Assembly: GCA_016935875.1 (NCBI GenBank)
Contig: JAFGQD010000098.1
Span: 1-23,454, forward strand
Direction: 5' to 3'
Length of the DNA: 23,454 nucleotides
Source of the DNA: Deltaproteobacteria bacterium
Lineage (GTDB): Bacteria; Desulfobacterota; Syntrophia; Syntrophales; UBA2210
Both the position numbers and the translations under genes were made by a program. The notes beneath the pieces were generated by a model. That model had not been told where the DNA came from, made no database searches, and saw only the letters and a list, made by a program, of their open reading frames with translations. Each line of letters begins with the position of its first letter. Position 1 is the first letter of the stretch. Positions 1 through 7,981 of this stretch are shown piece after piece.

Positions 1-4
1 ATCA

Positions 5-1099
5 TCAGACATTAAACCTGAAGTACACGATATCTCCGTCAAGAATAATGTGATCTCTCCCCTCTATCCTGACAAGCCCCTTTTCCTTTGCGACAGACAT
101 GCTCCCCACTTTCTCAAAATCTTCGTAATGAAGAACCTCCGCCCGTATAAACCCCTTCTCCATATCAGTGTGTATCTTTCCGGCAGCCTGAGACGCCTTT
201 GTGCCAGATGGAATTGTCCAGGCACGAAGTTCAGTGCCCGCAGTAGTATAAAAGGTGATCAATCCTAACAGATCGTAACCGGTCCTGATCAATTTCTGGA
301 GCCCAGATTCATTCAGTCCAAGATCTTCCAGGAACTCCCGTCTGTCATTTTCCGGGAGGAGCGCTATCTCCGCTTCCATATCACCGCAGATAACAACCAC
401 CTCAGATCCGTCTCCGTTCGCTATCTCCTCTACTTTACCAGGATATCCTTCTCTCTCCTTCAGTCCCGACTCGCCGACATTGGCAACATACAGAATCTTC
501 TTGGCCGTAATAAGGTTCATTTCTCTCAGGATTGCTTTCTCTTTCTGACTAAGCTCGATATTTCTTACCGCTATATTCTTCCCCAGGAATTCTCGTATTA
601 TGTGATACAGCTGCAGTTCATCATGATGAGCTTTATCCCCTCCCTTTGCCGATTTCTCCACCTTTTCTATTCTCTTTTCGACAGTTTCGAGATCCGCGAG
701 AATCAGTTCCACATTGACGACATCAATGTCATCGGCAGGAGCCACAGTGCCGTGAACATGCGCAACATTGGGGTCATCAAAACAGCGTACAATATGTACA
801 ATCGCATCAACGTCCCTTATATTTCCGAGAAATCGGTTTCCCAGTCCTTCTCCCCTGCTTGCCCCTTTCACCAGACCGGCAATATCAACAAACTCCATAG
901 TGGTACAAGTGACCTTGGGTGGGTGTATGATCTTTGCGATATGTTCAAGTCTTGGATCCGGGACAGGGACGATGCCGACATTGGGACTGATTGTACAGAA
1001 GGGATAATTCGCCACTTCGGCACCAGCGGCAGTGAGGGCATTAAAAATGGTGGATTTACCGACATTCGGAAGTCCTATGATTCCACACCTAAAACCCAA
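5..1099 (-). CDS. ychF: YchF, redox-regulated ATPase / ribosome-associated Obg-family protein
   Basis: Complete 364-residue protein, the usual length for YchF/OLA1. The P-loop GLPNVGKST sits at about residues 9-17, followed by the switch region with DIAGLVKGAS. At the G4 position an ANVGESG-like stretch replaces the NKxD of true GTPases, which in this family goes with ATP preference. The C-terminus has the TGS-like domain (ITFYTTAGTELRAWTI and following). The start is a TTG at 1097-1099, chosen because the protein then begins MGFRCGIIGLPN as in relatives and an AAGGAGGAGA ribosome site lies just upstream. Family members bind ribosomes and affect translation and the oxidative stress response. 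It is the last gene of the ispE-prs-rplY-pth run, but a terminator separates it from hppA, so read-through or a separate promoter is needed. Confidence 0.97.
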   Translation of the reverse strand: MGFRCGIIGLPNVGKSTIFNALTAAGAEVANYPFCTISPNVGIVPVPDPRLEHIAKIIHPPKVTCTTMEFVDIAGLVKGASRGEGLGNRFLGNIRDVDAIVHIVRCFDDPNVAHVHGTVAPADDIDVVNVELILADLETVEKRIEKVEKSAKGGDKAHHDELQLYHIIREFLGKNIAVRNIELSQKEKAILREMNLITAKKILYVANVGESGLKEREGYPGKVEEIANGDGSEVVVICGDMEAEIALLPENDRREFLEDLGLNESGLQKLIRTGYDLLGLITFYTTAGTELRAWTIPSGTKASQAAGKIHTDMEKGFIRAEVLHYEDFEKVGSMSVAKEKGLVRIEGRDHIILDGDIVYFRFNV

Positions 1100-1110
1100 A
1101 GTCTCCTCCT

Positions 1111-1149
1111 TATAAAAAAGAAAGGGGGATGGATTCCTCCACCCCCCTT
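1111..1149 (-). terminator. Intrinsic terminator between hppA and ychF
   Basis: Read on the minus strand, a 7-bp AAGGGGG/CCCCCTT stem (1122-1128 with 1143-1149) continues past one mismatch into TGGA/TCCA, closed by a GGAA loop. It is followed directly by a TCTTTTTTATA tract. This is the classic form of a Rho-independent terminator. The ychF ribosome site begins only a few bases further on, so the structure could also act as an attenuator for ychF. Confidence 0.85.
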
Positions 1150-1173
1150 AATAGTGTTTCCTGCCTCTCCGGT

Positions 1174-3237
1174 TTAGTAAATCAACTTATAGAGGTAAAT
1201 AATCGCCGGAGCGGTAACAAGAGAAACAACCGACATCAGCTTGATCAGGATATTCATCGCAGGCCCTGAGGTATCCTTAAAGGGATCTCCAACAGTGTCA
1301 CCGATAACAGCGGCTTTGTGCGAATCGGAACCCTTACCGCCGAAATTGCCCTGTTCGATATATTTCTTCGCGTTATCCCAAGCACCACCCGCATTGGCCA
1401 TCAGCAGACCCAGGATCACACCTGTCAGCGTCGCGCCGGCGAGGAATCCTCCCAACGCCTGGGGACCGATAAGGACGCCGACTAAAATGGGGGCCAGCAC
1501 CGCCGAAACACCGGGGAGTATCATCCTCTTCAGGGCCGCAGTCGTGGCAATATCCACGCATCTGTTCGTGTCGGGAGGTGTCGTCCCTTCCATGATGCCG
1601 GGGATCTCTCTGAACTGTCTTCTGATCTCGTTGATCATATCAAAGGCCGCGTCTCCGACTGCGGTCATCGTGAGGGCAGCCAGCAGACAGGGGATCAACC
1701 CGCCCAAGAACACACCGGTAATAACGTGCGCTTCCGTAAGGTCGAGAGCAAAATTCTCAAAACCGGGGAAGGTCTTCACCGTGGCGGAGTAGGCTGCGAA
1801 CATGGCCAGAGCCGTGAGCGCCGCCGAACCGATGGCGAAACCCTTGCCGATAGCAGCAGTCGTGTTCCCCACCGCGTCGAGACCGTCCGTGATCTCCCGT
1901 ACCTCCGGAGGCATATGCGCCTGCTCTGCGATACCACCCGCGTTATCAGCGATGGGTCCGTAGCTGTCGACTGACATGGTCATCCCTACCGTCCCCAGCA
2001 TGCCGACACCGGCAATGGCTATACCGTAGATACCGCAGGTTATATAGGACAGCCAGATAGCTATGGCTATACAAAACACCGGGGCAACCACGCTCTCGAG
2101 ACCGACGGCAAAACCACTGATAATGATTGTAGCTGCACCCGTCTGAGATGACTCGGCTATTCTGACAACGGGCCCGCGGGCAGTGTAGTATTCCGTGATG
2201 GCACCAATCAGCATACCGGCAATAATTCCGAGGAGAACAGCCCAGAAGGGTCCCAGAGGGCTGATCATCCCTACACTTTTCAGATACTCGGCAGACATCC
2301 CAGCCGTAGTAGTCTTGACTACGAAATACGAAGCGACGATGAAGAGAATTCCGGCGATATAGAGAGAATTGCTCAGCGCCGACTGAGGTTTCATATTCTT
2401 TAGGAAGTTGAACAAGCCGATCCCGATGACCGATGCAAGGAGTCCGACGATGATGAAAAGCATCGGGAGCATCATCCACTTCATCGCCATTCCTTCCACA
2501 CCAAGACCCATCGTAGCACCGATCGCGATGGCCGCAACAACAGAACCGCAGTATGATTCATAAAGATCCGCGCCCATACCGGCGATATCACCCACGTTGT
2601 CTCCAACGTTGTCCGCGGTAACACCCGGGTTTCTCGGATCGTCTTCGGGAATGCCCGCTTCAATCTTTCCGACAAGGTCGGATCCCACGTCGGCCGTCTT
2701 GGTAAAGATACCACCGCCGACACGGGCAAAGAGCGCGATCGAAGAGGCACCCATGGCAAAACCGTTGATGACGACAGGATCTGTCTCGGCGAAGAAGTAG
2801 AAGAATACGCCAAGTCCGAGAAGCCCTAGAGATGCAACGGAAAGTCCCATAACGGAACCACCGAAGAAGGCCACTGTCAGGGCCCTGCCCTGACCATAGG
2901 CCCTGGCCGCCTCAGCGGTTCTCGCGTTGGAGAGTGTGGCCGCCTGCATCCCGAACACACCGGCCAGCAGAGAACAGACAGCCCCCGCCAGGAACGCTAC
3001 GGAAGACATTCTGTTATCCAGAGCAAAGAAGAGCAAGAGAAATACGACAACGACAAAGATCGATATGATCTTGTATTCCCTCTTCAAGAAGACCATGGCA
3101 CCGGCATGTATCCTGTCCATGATTTCCACCATGACTTCATTACCGGGAGAAAAGGTCATTACATATTTATAGATTATGAACGCCAGAACCAGCCCCATGA
3201 CACCCCACAACCACGCATAATGTATCAAAAATTCCAT
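1174..3237 (-). CDS. hppA: K+-dependent membrane-bound ion-pumping pyrophosphatase
   Basis: A 687-residue, highly hydrophobic protein with about 16 membrane segments. It hydrolyses cytoplasmic pyrophosphate and pumps H+ and/or Na+ outward. The pyrophosphate site is visible as DVGSDLVGKIE, then DDPRNP and DNVGDNVGDIAGMGADLYES, and near the C-terminus GDTVGDPFKDTSGPAMNILIKL. The GNTTAAIGKG stretch has Ala where K+-independent enzymes carry Lys, so I class it as K+-dependent. Whether it pumps Na+ or H+ cannot be settled by eye. The start ATG follows the pth stop by 8 bp, and a GAGGAGG ribosome site lies inside the last pth codons, so the two are translationally linked. Such enzymes conserve energy in syntrophic and other energy-limited anaerobes. 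Confidence 0.97.
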   Translation of the reverse strand: MEFLIHYAWLWGVMGLVLAFIIYKYVMTFSPGNEVMVEIMDRIHAGAMVFLKREYKIISIFVVVVFLLLFFALDNRMSSVAFLAGAVCSLLAGVFGMQAATLSNARTAEAARAYGQGRALTVAFFGGSVMGLSVASLGLLGLGVFFYFFAETDPVVINGFAMGASSIALFARVGGGIFTKTADVGSDLVGKIEAGIPEDDPRNPGVTADNVGDNVGDIAGMGADLYESYCGSVVAAIAIGATMGLGVEGMAMKWMMLPMLFIIVGLLASVIGIGLFNFLKNMKPQSALSNSLYIAGILFIVASYFVVKTTTAGMSAEYLKSVGMISPLGPFWAVLLGIIAGMLIGAITEYYTARGPVVRIAESSQTGAATIIISGFAVGLESVVAPVFCIAIAIWLSYITCGIYGIAIAGVGMLGTVGMTMSVDSYGPIADNAGGIAEQAHMPPEVREITDGLDAVGNTTAAIGKGFAIGSAALTALAMFAAYSATVKTFPGFENFALDLTEAHVITGVFLGGLIPCLLAALTMTAVGDAAFDMINEIRRQFREIPGIMEGTTPPDTNRCVDIATTAALKRMILPGVSAVLAPILVGVLIGPQALGGFLAGATLTGVILGLLMANAGGAWDNAKKYIEQGNFGGKGSDSHKAAVIGDTVGDPFKDTSGPAMNILIKLMSVVSLVTAPAIIYLYKLIY

Positions 3238-3245
3238 TGTCCTGC

Positions 3246-3836
3246 CTATACCTCCTCGCTTAGTTTTTTTGTGACTCGCACATTCAATTTGTTCATTGCC
3301 GCCTGAACACCGGATGAAATAACCTCATTCACCGCATCGCACGCTCCTTCAATCATACGAGGCAATATCTGCATTTCATTTCCTGAAAACCGTTCAAGCA
3401 CATAACCCTCTGCGATCTCACCAGCATCCGGCCGGCCTATACCCAACCGTATCCTGACAAATTCCACCCCACCAAGATGATCAATAACAGATTGTATCCC
3501 TTTGTGTCCTCCGGCACCACCACCAACTTTTATCCGGATATCACCAATCGGAAAATCCATATCATCATGGACAACGATCACATCTTCTGCGTCAGCACCA
3601 AAATAACGGGCCAGTTTACCTACCGCGACTCCGCTGAGATTCATAAAAGTTTGGGGTTTCGATAAAATAACCGGAACCCGTGAAATCGTCCCCCTGCCGA
3701 TACTGGAGCCAAATTTCTCACGGTTAATCTCTATTCCTTCCGACCGCGCCAAGCTATCCAAGACCAGAAAACCTATATTATGCCTGCTGTAAGAGTATCT
3801 GACACCGGGATTTCCCAGTCCAGCTATAAGTTTCAC
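3246..3836 (-). CDS. pth: Peptidyl-tRNA hydrolase
   Basis: A 196-residue enzyme that frees tRNA from prematurely released peptidyl-tRNA. The start is the GTG at 3834-3836, giving MKLIAGLGNPG as in the family, with AGGGGG just upstream. The longer reading that starts inside rplY adds a basic tail unlike any Pth. The catalytic His is in SRHNIGF (about residue 19), the conserved Asn in TFMNLSG, the Asp in VVHDDMDFPIG, and the GGGAGGHKG segment follows. The gene begins 25 bp after the rplY stop and ends 8 bp before hppA. The rplY-pth pair is a common bacterial arrangement. The C-terminus is slightly extended and charged. Confidence 0.96.
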   Translation of the reverse strand: MKLIAGLGNPGVRYSYSRHNIGFLVLDSLARSEGIEINREKFGSSIGRGTISRVPVILSKPQTFMNLSGVAVGKLARYFGADAEDVIVVHDDMDFPIGDIRIKVGGGAGGHKGIQSVIDHLGGVEFVRIRLGIGRPDAGEIAEGYVLERFSGNEMQILPRMIEGACDAVNEVISSGVQAAMNKLNVRVTKKLSEEV

Positions 3837-3861
3837 ACGTCCCCCTGTTGGAGAACCACTA

Positions 3862-4539
3862 TCATTCCGCCTGTCCCTCTTCACCCTCTGGTGCAGCAGA
3901 AGCCGTCGCTGCATCTTCCGTGATCTCTCCTCCTCCCTCTTCACCGCCAGCCACTTCTTCCATCAGGCTCACCCGCGTGGGTACCACAGCCACGATGGCA
4001 ACATCATCGTTATCGAGAAGCTGGATCCCCTCTTTAACTACAAGATCAGCAACCTTGATGGAATCACCTATACCAAGGTGACTGATGTCTATCTCAATAG
4101 ATTCGGGAAGGGCGGAAGGAAGACCCGATACCTTCACATCTCTCTTTAACTGTTGCAGTTCGCCGCCATCCTCTACGCCCACCGGGGAACCCGAAAAGAG
4201 AACCTGAACATCCACCGTGAGGCTCCTGTCCATCCGGATTTCATAAAAATCGACATGCACCGGCTTTTTGTTTACCGTGTCAATCTGCATATCTTTGATA
4301 ATAGAGAGTTTTTCGATCTTCTTGCTCGTGTCGGACTGTATCCCGAGTTTCACAAGAACCGTCTCTCCCCTTCCTTTGACCAGGATTTTGATCAATTCGG
4401 AAGAATCCACCTTAAGCAACATAGGCTCAGTCTCGTAACCATAGAATATTGCGGGCACGAAACCCTCCGACCGCAATCTCCTTGATGGACCTTTTCCAAT
4501 TCCTTCACGCACCTGAGCACTTAATCCAATTGTCTTCAT
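3862..4539 (-). CDS. rplY: 50S ribosomal protein L25, general stress protein CTC type
   Basis: A 225-residue, two-domain L25/CTC protein. The N-terminal half (about 1-95, with GIGKGPSRRLRSEGFVPAI and the YEIRMDR strand) is the 5S-rRNA-binding L25 domain. The second half (about 100-185, with LPSALPESIEIDISHLGIGDSI) is the TL5/CTC beta domain. The tail is very acidic and Gly/Glu/Ala rich. It starts 9 bp after prs with AGGAG in between, so it is cotranscribed with prs and pth. This length is usual for the CTC form, about twice that of the single-domain E. coli protein. Confidence 0.96.
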   Translation of the reverse strand: MKTIGLSAQVREGIGKGPSRRLRSEGFVPAIFYGYETEPMLLKVDSSELIKILVKGRGETVLVKLGIQSDTSKKIEKLSIIKDMQIDTVNKKPVHVDFYEIRMDRSLTVDVQVLFSGSPVGVEDGGELQQLKRDVKVSGLPSALPESIEIDISHLGIGDSIKVADLVVKEGIQLLDNDDVAIVAVVPTRVSLMEEVAGGEEGGGEITEDAATASAAPEGEEGQAE

Positions 4540-4548
4540 TTGTTACTC

Positions 4549-5490
4549 CTAAATAAAAAGTGAGCTTATAGATTCATTATAATATATTCTCTTAATCGCT
4601 TCGCTCAACACACCTGCCATTGAAAGGACTTTTATTTTTTTGCAAGATCCCGCCATCTGATGCAGGGGTATTGTATCCGTCACAATAACCTCTTGTATAA
4701 TTGAAGATTCCAGTCTTTCTATTGCCGGCCCTGACAGGACGGGATGAGTACAGCAGACGGAAACATCTATCGCCCCTTCATTTTTTATGGCGTCGGCGGC
4801 CTGGACTACGGTACCCGCCGTATCGATCATATCATCAAGAATGATCGCGCTTTTATCTTTTACATCACCAATAACATTCATTACCTGTGATTCATTGGGA
4901 GTGTCTCTTCGCTTATCGACAATCGCCAGGGTGGCGCCCAATCTCTTCGCAAATGCCCTTGCCCTTACAACACCGCCAGTATCAGGGGAAATGATGACAA
5001 GATCACCGGAATAACTGTTTTTTATATATTCAAGAAGAAGAGGTGTCGCGTAGAGATTGTCGACTGGGATATTGAAGAACCCCTGTATCTGACCGGCATG
5101 TAGGTCTACCGATATAACACGATTTGCGCCAGCCTTAGTAAGCAGATCCGCCACCAGTTTCGCCGTGATAGGCGCCCTCGGAGCTGCTTTCCTGTCCTGC
5201 CTGGCATAACCATAATACGGCATAACGGCGGTTATCCTGTCGGCAGACGCCCTCTTCAAGGCATCTATCATGATGAGGAGTTCCATCAGGTTGTTGTTTA
5301 CCGGTGTAGAGGTGGACTGCACAATAAATACATCCATCCCCCTTACATTCTCATCAATCTCAACTCTCGTTTCACCGTCACTAAAAGCGGAAACACTGGC
5401 CTTACCCAGAGAAATTCCCAGTCGTTCGCAAATATCCCCAGCAAGAACACGACTGGAATTACCAGAAAATATTCTCATCCTTTCTAACAT
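4549..5490 (-). CDS. prs: Ribose-phosphate pyrophosphokinase (PRPP synthetase)
   Basis: Makes phosphoribosyl pyrophosphate from ribose 5-phosphate and ATP for nucleotide, histidine and tryptophan synthesis. The 313 residues match class I enzymes. Seen motifs are the ATP-binding region PYYGYARQDRKAAPRAPI, the metal-binding DLHAGQIQGFF, the flexible loop with KRRDTPNESQV, and the PRPP loop ILDDMIDTAGT. The start is the ATG at 5488-5490 (MLERMRIFSGN) behind AAGAAGGA. Extending the frame upstream would read through tRNA-Gln. An internal ATG four codons later (MRIFSGN) is an alternative start. The gene sits 23 bp after the tRNA and 9 bp before rplY. Confidence 0.97.
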   Translation of the reverse strand: MLERMRIFSGNSSRVLAGDICERLGISLGKASVSAFSDGETRVEIDENVRGMDVFIVQSTSTPVNNNLMELLIMIDALKRASADRITAVMPYYGYARQDRKAAPRAPITAKLVADLLTKAGANRVISVDLHAGQIQGFFNIPVDNLYATPLLLEYIKNSYSGDLVIISPDTGGVVRARAFAKRLGATLAIVDKRRDTPNESQVMNVIGDVKDKSAIILDDMIDTAGTVVQAADAIKNEGAIDVSVCCTHPVLSGPAIERLESSIIQEVIVTDTIPLHQMAGSCKKIKVLSMAGVLSEAIKRIYYNESISSLFI

Positions 5491-5513
5491 CGATATCCTT
5501 CTTTCGTTGAATC

Positions 5514-5588
5514 TGGCTGGGGCGGGAGGATTCGAACCTCCGAATGCAGGAACCAAAGTCCTGTGTCTTACCGCTTGACGACGCCCCA
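5514..5588 (-). tRNA. tRNA-Gln (anticodon TTG)
   Basis: A 75-nt tRNA with encoded CCA. The acceptor stem TGGGGCG pairs with CGCCCCA over all 7 positions, with discriminator G. The anticodon loop ACTTTGGTT carries TTG (Gln). The T-arm has GGAGG-TTCGAAT-CCTCC. The first tRNA base follows the ispE stop codon with no gap, and the CCA end is 23 bp before the prs ATG. The tRNA is therefore probably cut from an ispE-prs transcript. A tRNA-Gln between ispE and prs is also known from Pseudomonas. Confidence 0.97.
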
Positions 5589-6425
5589 CTATATTGAATA
5601 TGCCCTGAACACCGATCCGACTTGAGCTTCCTTTAATCTGATCTCTGCCTCAATGGCATCATCGTCATTCCTGAAAATACCGAACACCGTGGGACCACTC
5701 CCCGACATCAAAGAACCCAAGGCCCCATGTGCCGTCAAGAGCCCCTTGATCTTTGACAATACAGGGTATAATCGCAGGGATACCTTTTCTAAATCGTTGT
5801 AGAGCCCTTTTACAATATGGGACGTCGTTATAAACCGAGGCATCCTATATTTAATTGGTTCTTTTGTCAATCCCCATTTTAAATTTTCATAAATCTTCCC
5901 GGTAGATATTTCAAAATCAGGATTAATTAATATAAAAGATAGTCTGGGAACACCTTCTACAGGTTTGAGGTGATCGCCTATGCCGGACGCCAAGGCGGTT
6001 TTTCCAAAAACAAAAAAAGGGACATCGGCTCCAAGTTTGGCCCCCATTTTCATAAGTTCTTCTGTGCTGTACTTTGTTCCCGTCATCTCGTTAAGGACAA
6101 CAAGGGTAGTCGCAGCATTCGAGCTTCCACCCCCCAGTCCCGCCGCTACAGGAATCTTTTTGTGTATCGTGATTTCCACGCCCGAATGACGGGGAACATG
6201 AGAGAGAATAACTTCGGCCGCCCTGTAGGCTATATTGTCCTTATTCTCCGGCAGTGAACTTCCCGGACACCTCACGACTATTTCGTCACCTTTGAGATCA
6301 AAGCTCATCTCATCGTAAAGACTTATCCCTTGCATGAGACTGAGGATATCGTGGTAACCATCATCTCTTTTTCTTAAAACCCTGAGAAAGAGATTCACCT
6401 TTGCCGGAGACTGCCTGACGATCAC
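5589..6425 (-). CDS. ispE: 4-diphosphocytidyl-2-C-methyl-D-erythritol kinase
   Basis: A 278-residue GHMP kinase of the non-mevalonate (MEP) isoprenoid pathway. It phosphorylates the 2-hydroxyl of CDP-methylerythritol with ATP. The N-terminal SPAKVNLFLRVLRKRDDGYHDI contains the substrate-binding Lys. The Gly-rich ATP loop PVAAGLGGGSSNAATT is intact, and the C-terminal GSLMSGSGPTVFGIF motif is present. The start is a GTG at 6423-6425 that overlaps the TGA of the upstream DUF1844 gene (GTGA), which indicates translational coupling. The stop codon abuts tRNA-Gln. Confidence 0.97.
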   Translation of the reverse strand: MIVRQSPAKVNLFLRVLRKRDDGYHDILSLMQGISLYDEMSFDLKGDEIVVRCPGSSLPENKDNIAYRAAEVILSHVPRHSGVEITIHKKIPVAAGLGGGSSNAATTLVVLNEMTGTKYSTEELMKMGAKLGADVPFFVFGKTALASGIGDHLKPVEGVPRLSFILINPDFEISTGKIYENLKWGLTKEPIKYRMPRFITTSHIVKGLYNDLEKVSLRLYPVLSKIKGLLTAHGALGSLMSGSGPTVFGIFRNDDDAIEAEIRLKEAQVGSVFRAYSI

Positions 6426-6853
6426 GACTTCTCCAATTCTTTCACATATCTCATCCTTGATTCAGACAGGATACCTTCTAACAATTCCTTCTCGCTACCA
6501 TCAAGATTCCCCTCTGTCTTTTCCTTCAACATCCCCAGAATATCTATTGTTTGTTTCGCCGCCTTGAGGTCTTTCGTCTTCTTATTCGACACAGGATCGG
6601 CCAATTCTCCAAGGTTGAAAATTACAGAGGTATACAGGGAAAGTATAAAGTTATGAAAATTCATTTCGGGCAACTGATAGGTTTCTCTTTCCACTGTTTC
6701 TTCATTCTTGGCATTGTCATCCACCGTTTCGGGCTTCTGTTCTGAGCCCTTCTCCTCGTCCTCTCTTGCAGAGTCTGCACGGGCCTTTCCATCTTCATCA
6801 AACAATCTTTTGTCTTTTATGACAAACCCCTTTTCGCTCTCTTTTTCAGCCAT
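6422..6853 (-). CDS. DUF1844 domain protein
   Basis: A 143-residue protein of unknown biochemical role. The N-terminal ~65 residues are charged and low in complexity (many K, E, D). The C-terminal half carries the DUF1844 pattern NFHNFILSLYTSVIFNLGEL, then a helical LKAAKQTIDILGMLKEKTEGN stretch. The start is the ATG at 6851-6853, six bases after a GGAGG. The in-frame TTG four codons earlier overlaps that ribosome site and is less likely. Its coupling to ispE through a GTGA overlap recurs in deltaproteobacteria, as far as I recall. The 196-bp gap to htpX upstream holds no clear promoter or hairpin. Confidence 0.85.
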   Translation of the reverse strand: MAEKESEKGFVIKDKRLFDEDGKARADSAREDEEKGSEQKPETVDDNAKNEETVERETYQLPEMNFHNFILSLYTSVIFNLGELADPVSNKKTKDLKAAKQTIDILGMLKEKTEGNLDGSEKELLEGILSESRMRYVKELEKS

Positions 6854-7049
6854 TTTATCCTCCAAGATGTTACTGTTGATCTTGCCTCACCGGGAATATT
6901 ACCTAGCACAAAGATCCGAAAATGTCCACGGATGGAGCCGCCCATTAAAGACAAACTACGTCCTGAAAAGTTGCATGGTGAAACCTGCCCCCTCTTATCT
7001 TTCTGTACCCTTAAAAACAAGAAAAAACAAATATCCGGCATCAGAGTTG

Positions 7050-7892
7050 TCACATATTTCTCAATTTTGTCACCCTTTTTTCAACAGGGGGATGTGTGCA
7101 GAAAAGGCTTGCAATAGATTTACCGGAAATCGGGTTTACTATGAACATGTGGGCTGTTGAGGGATTGACCTTCATCCGGGCAGTCTTTGACTCTTGCGAT
7201 AGCTTTTCCAAGGCATCCGCGAGCCCGTAAGGCTTTCCTGATATACGTGCTCCTCCTTCATCAGCGAGATATTCCCTTGAACGCGAAATGGCCATCTGTA
7301 TCATTGCCGCCGCTACCGGAGCTAGAATGGCCATCACGATAAGACCAAATATCCCCCCACTCCCACCCTCATCATCATCTCCCCTTCCAACCCCGAAGAT
7401 CGCCGCCCACTTCGCCATACTGGCCAACATCATTACAGCCCCGGCAATCGTTGCGGCGATCGAACCGATCAATATGTCTCTGTTCTTGATGTGGGTGAGT
7501 TCATGAGAGAGGACTCCCTCGAGTTCATCCCTGTTCAATAACCCGAGTATCCCTTCGGTTACCGCTATTGCGGCATGGTTTTCATCTCTCCCCGTTGCAA
7601 AGGCGTTGGGCGCATTTCCAGGAACCACATAAACCCTGGGCATGGGAAGGCCGGCGCGGAGAGCCATACTTTTGACAATGGAATAGAGCTGCGGAGAGGT
7701 GGCTTCGGAGACTTCACTGGCCTTATACATTCTCAATACAATTTTGTCCGAAAACCAGTAGCTCCCGAAATTCATCACCATCGCAAAGAGAAAGGCTATT
7801 ATTACCCCATTTCGTCCCCCAAAATATCCCCCTATCAGTATAAAGAGACCGGTCAAGGAACCCAGTAAGACAACCGTTTTAAGATTGTTCAT
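7050..7892 (-). CDS. htpX: HtpX, membrane zinc metalloprotease (M48B)
   Basis: A 280-residue integral membrane protease, full length for the family. Two N-terminal membrane segments (about 8-24 and 28-46) precede the HELTH zinc site (residues 130-134). The third ligand lies in SREYLADEGG (Glu about 207), and further membrane segments fall at about 143-165 and 180-200. HtpX helps FtsH degrade misfolded membrane proteins, and in E. coli it is a stress gene. It lies 89 bp downstream of clpB on the same strand. The only strong Shine-Dalgarno (AGGAGG) is about 13 bases from the ATG, an unusually long spacing. The start fits the family N-terminus well. Confidence 0.95.
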   Translation of the reverse strand: MNNLKTVVLLGSLTGLFILIGGYFGGRNGVIIAFLFAMVMNFGSYWFSDKIVLRMYKASEVSEATSPQLYSIVKSMALRAGLPMPRVYVVPGNAPNAFATGRDENHAAIAVTEGILGLLNRDELEGVLSHELTHIKNRDILIGSIAATIAGAVMMLASMAKWAAIFGVGRGDDDEGGSGGIFGLIVMAILAPVAAAMIQMAISRSREYLADEGGARISGKPYGLADALEKLSQESKTARMKVNPSTAHMFIVNPISGKSIASLFCTHPPVEKRVTKLRNM

Positions 7893-7937
7893 CTATATAT
7901 TCTATCCTCCTGTTTGGTTTCCATCCAGAAATAGCTG

Positions 7938-7972
7938 TTTATGAATGGATACTACGTACGTTCAATATCTAT
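7938..7972 (-). promoter_or_regulatory. Candidate htpX promoter containing an ACGTACGT element
   Basis: In the 89-bp clpB-htpX gap the minus strand reads ATTGAA (7961-7966) followed by CGTACGTAGTATCCATTC. This resembles a degenerate sigma-32 promoter (CTTGAA, then a C-rich -10), but the spacing is short. The embedded TACGTACGT (7953-7961) with a nearby AATnTCnAT matches the element upstream of the diadenylate cyclase at 11488-11507. Weak as a promoter call, stronger as a shared motif. Confidence 0.3.
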
Positions 7973-7981
7973 GTCCTGGTC

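Noticed and set aside
602..1177. Long plus-strand frames antisense to ychF, hppA, clpB, fdhA and focA
   Set aside because: They are composition shadows of strongly conserved genes on the other strand, with no ribosome sites or recognisable domains.
3837..3944. N-terminal 36-residue extension of pth
   Set aside because: It overlaps rplY, is unlike any Pth, and a good GTG start with AGGGGG exists at 3836.
5491..5589. N-terminal 33-residue extension of prs
   Set aside because: It would translate the tRNA-Gln gene. The family start and ribosome site are at 5490.
6854..7049. Possible promoter or small gene between htpX and the DUF1844 gene
   Set aside because: Several T-rich minus-strand stretches occur, but no -35/-10 pair with right spacing and no credible frame.
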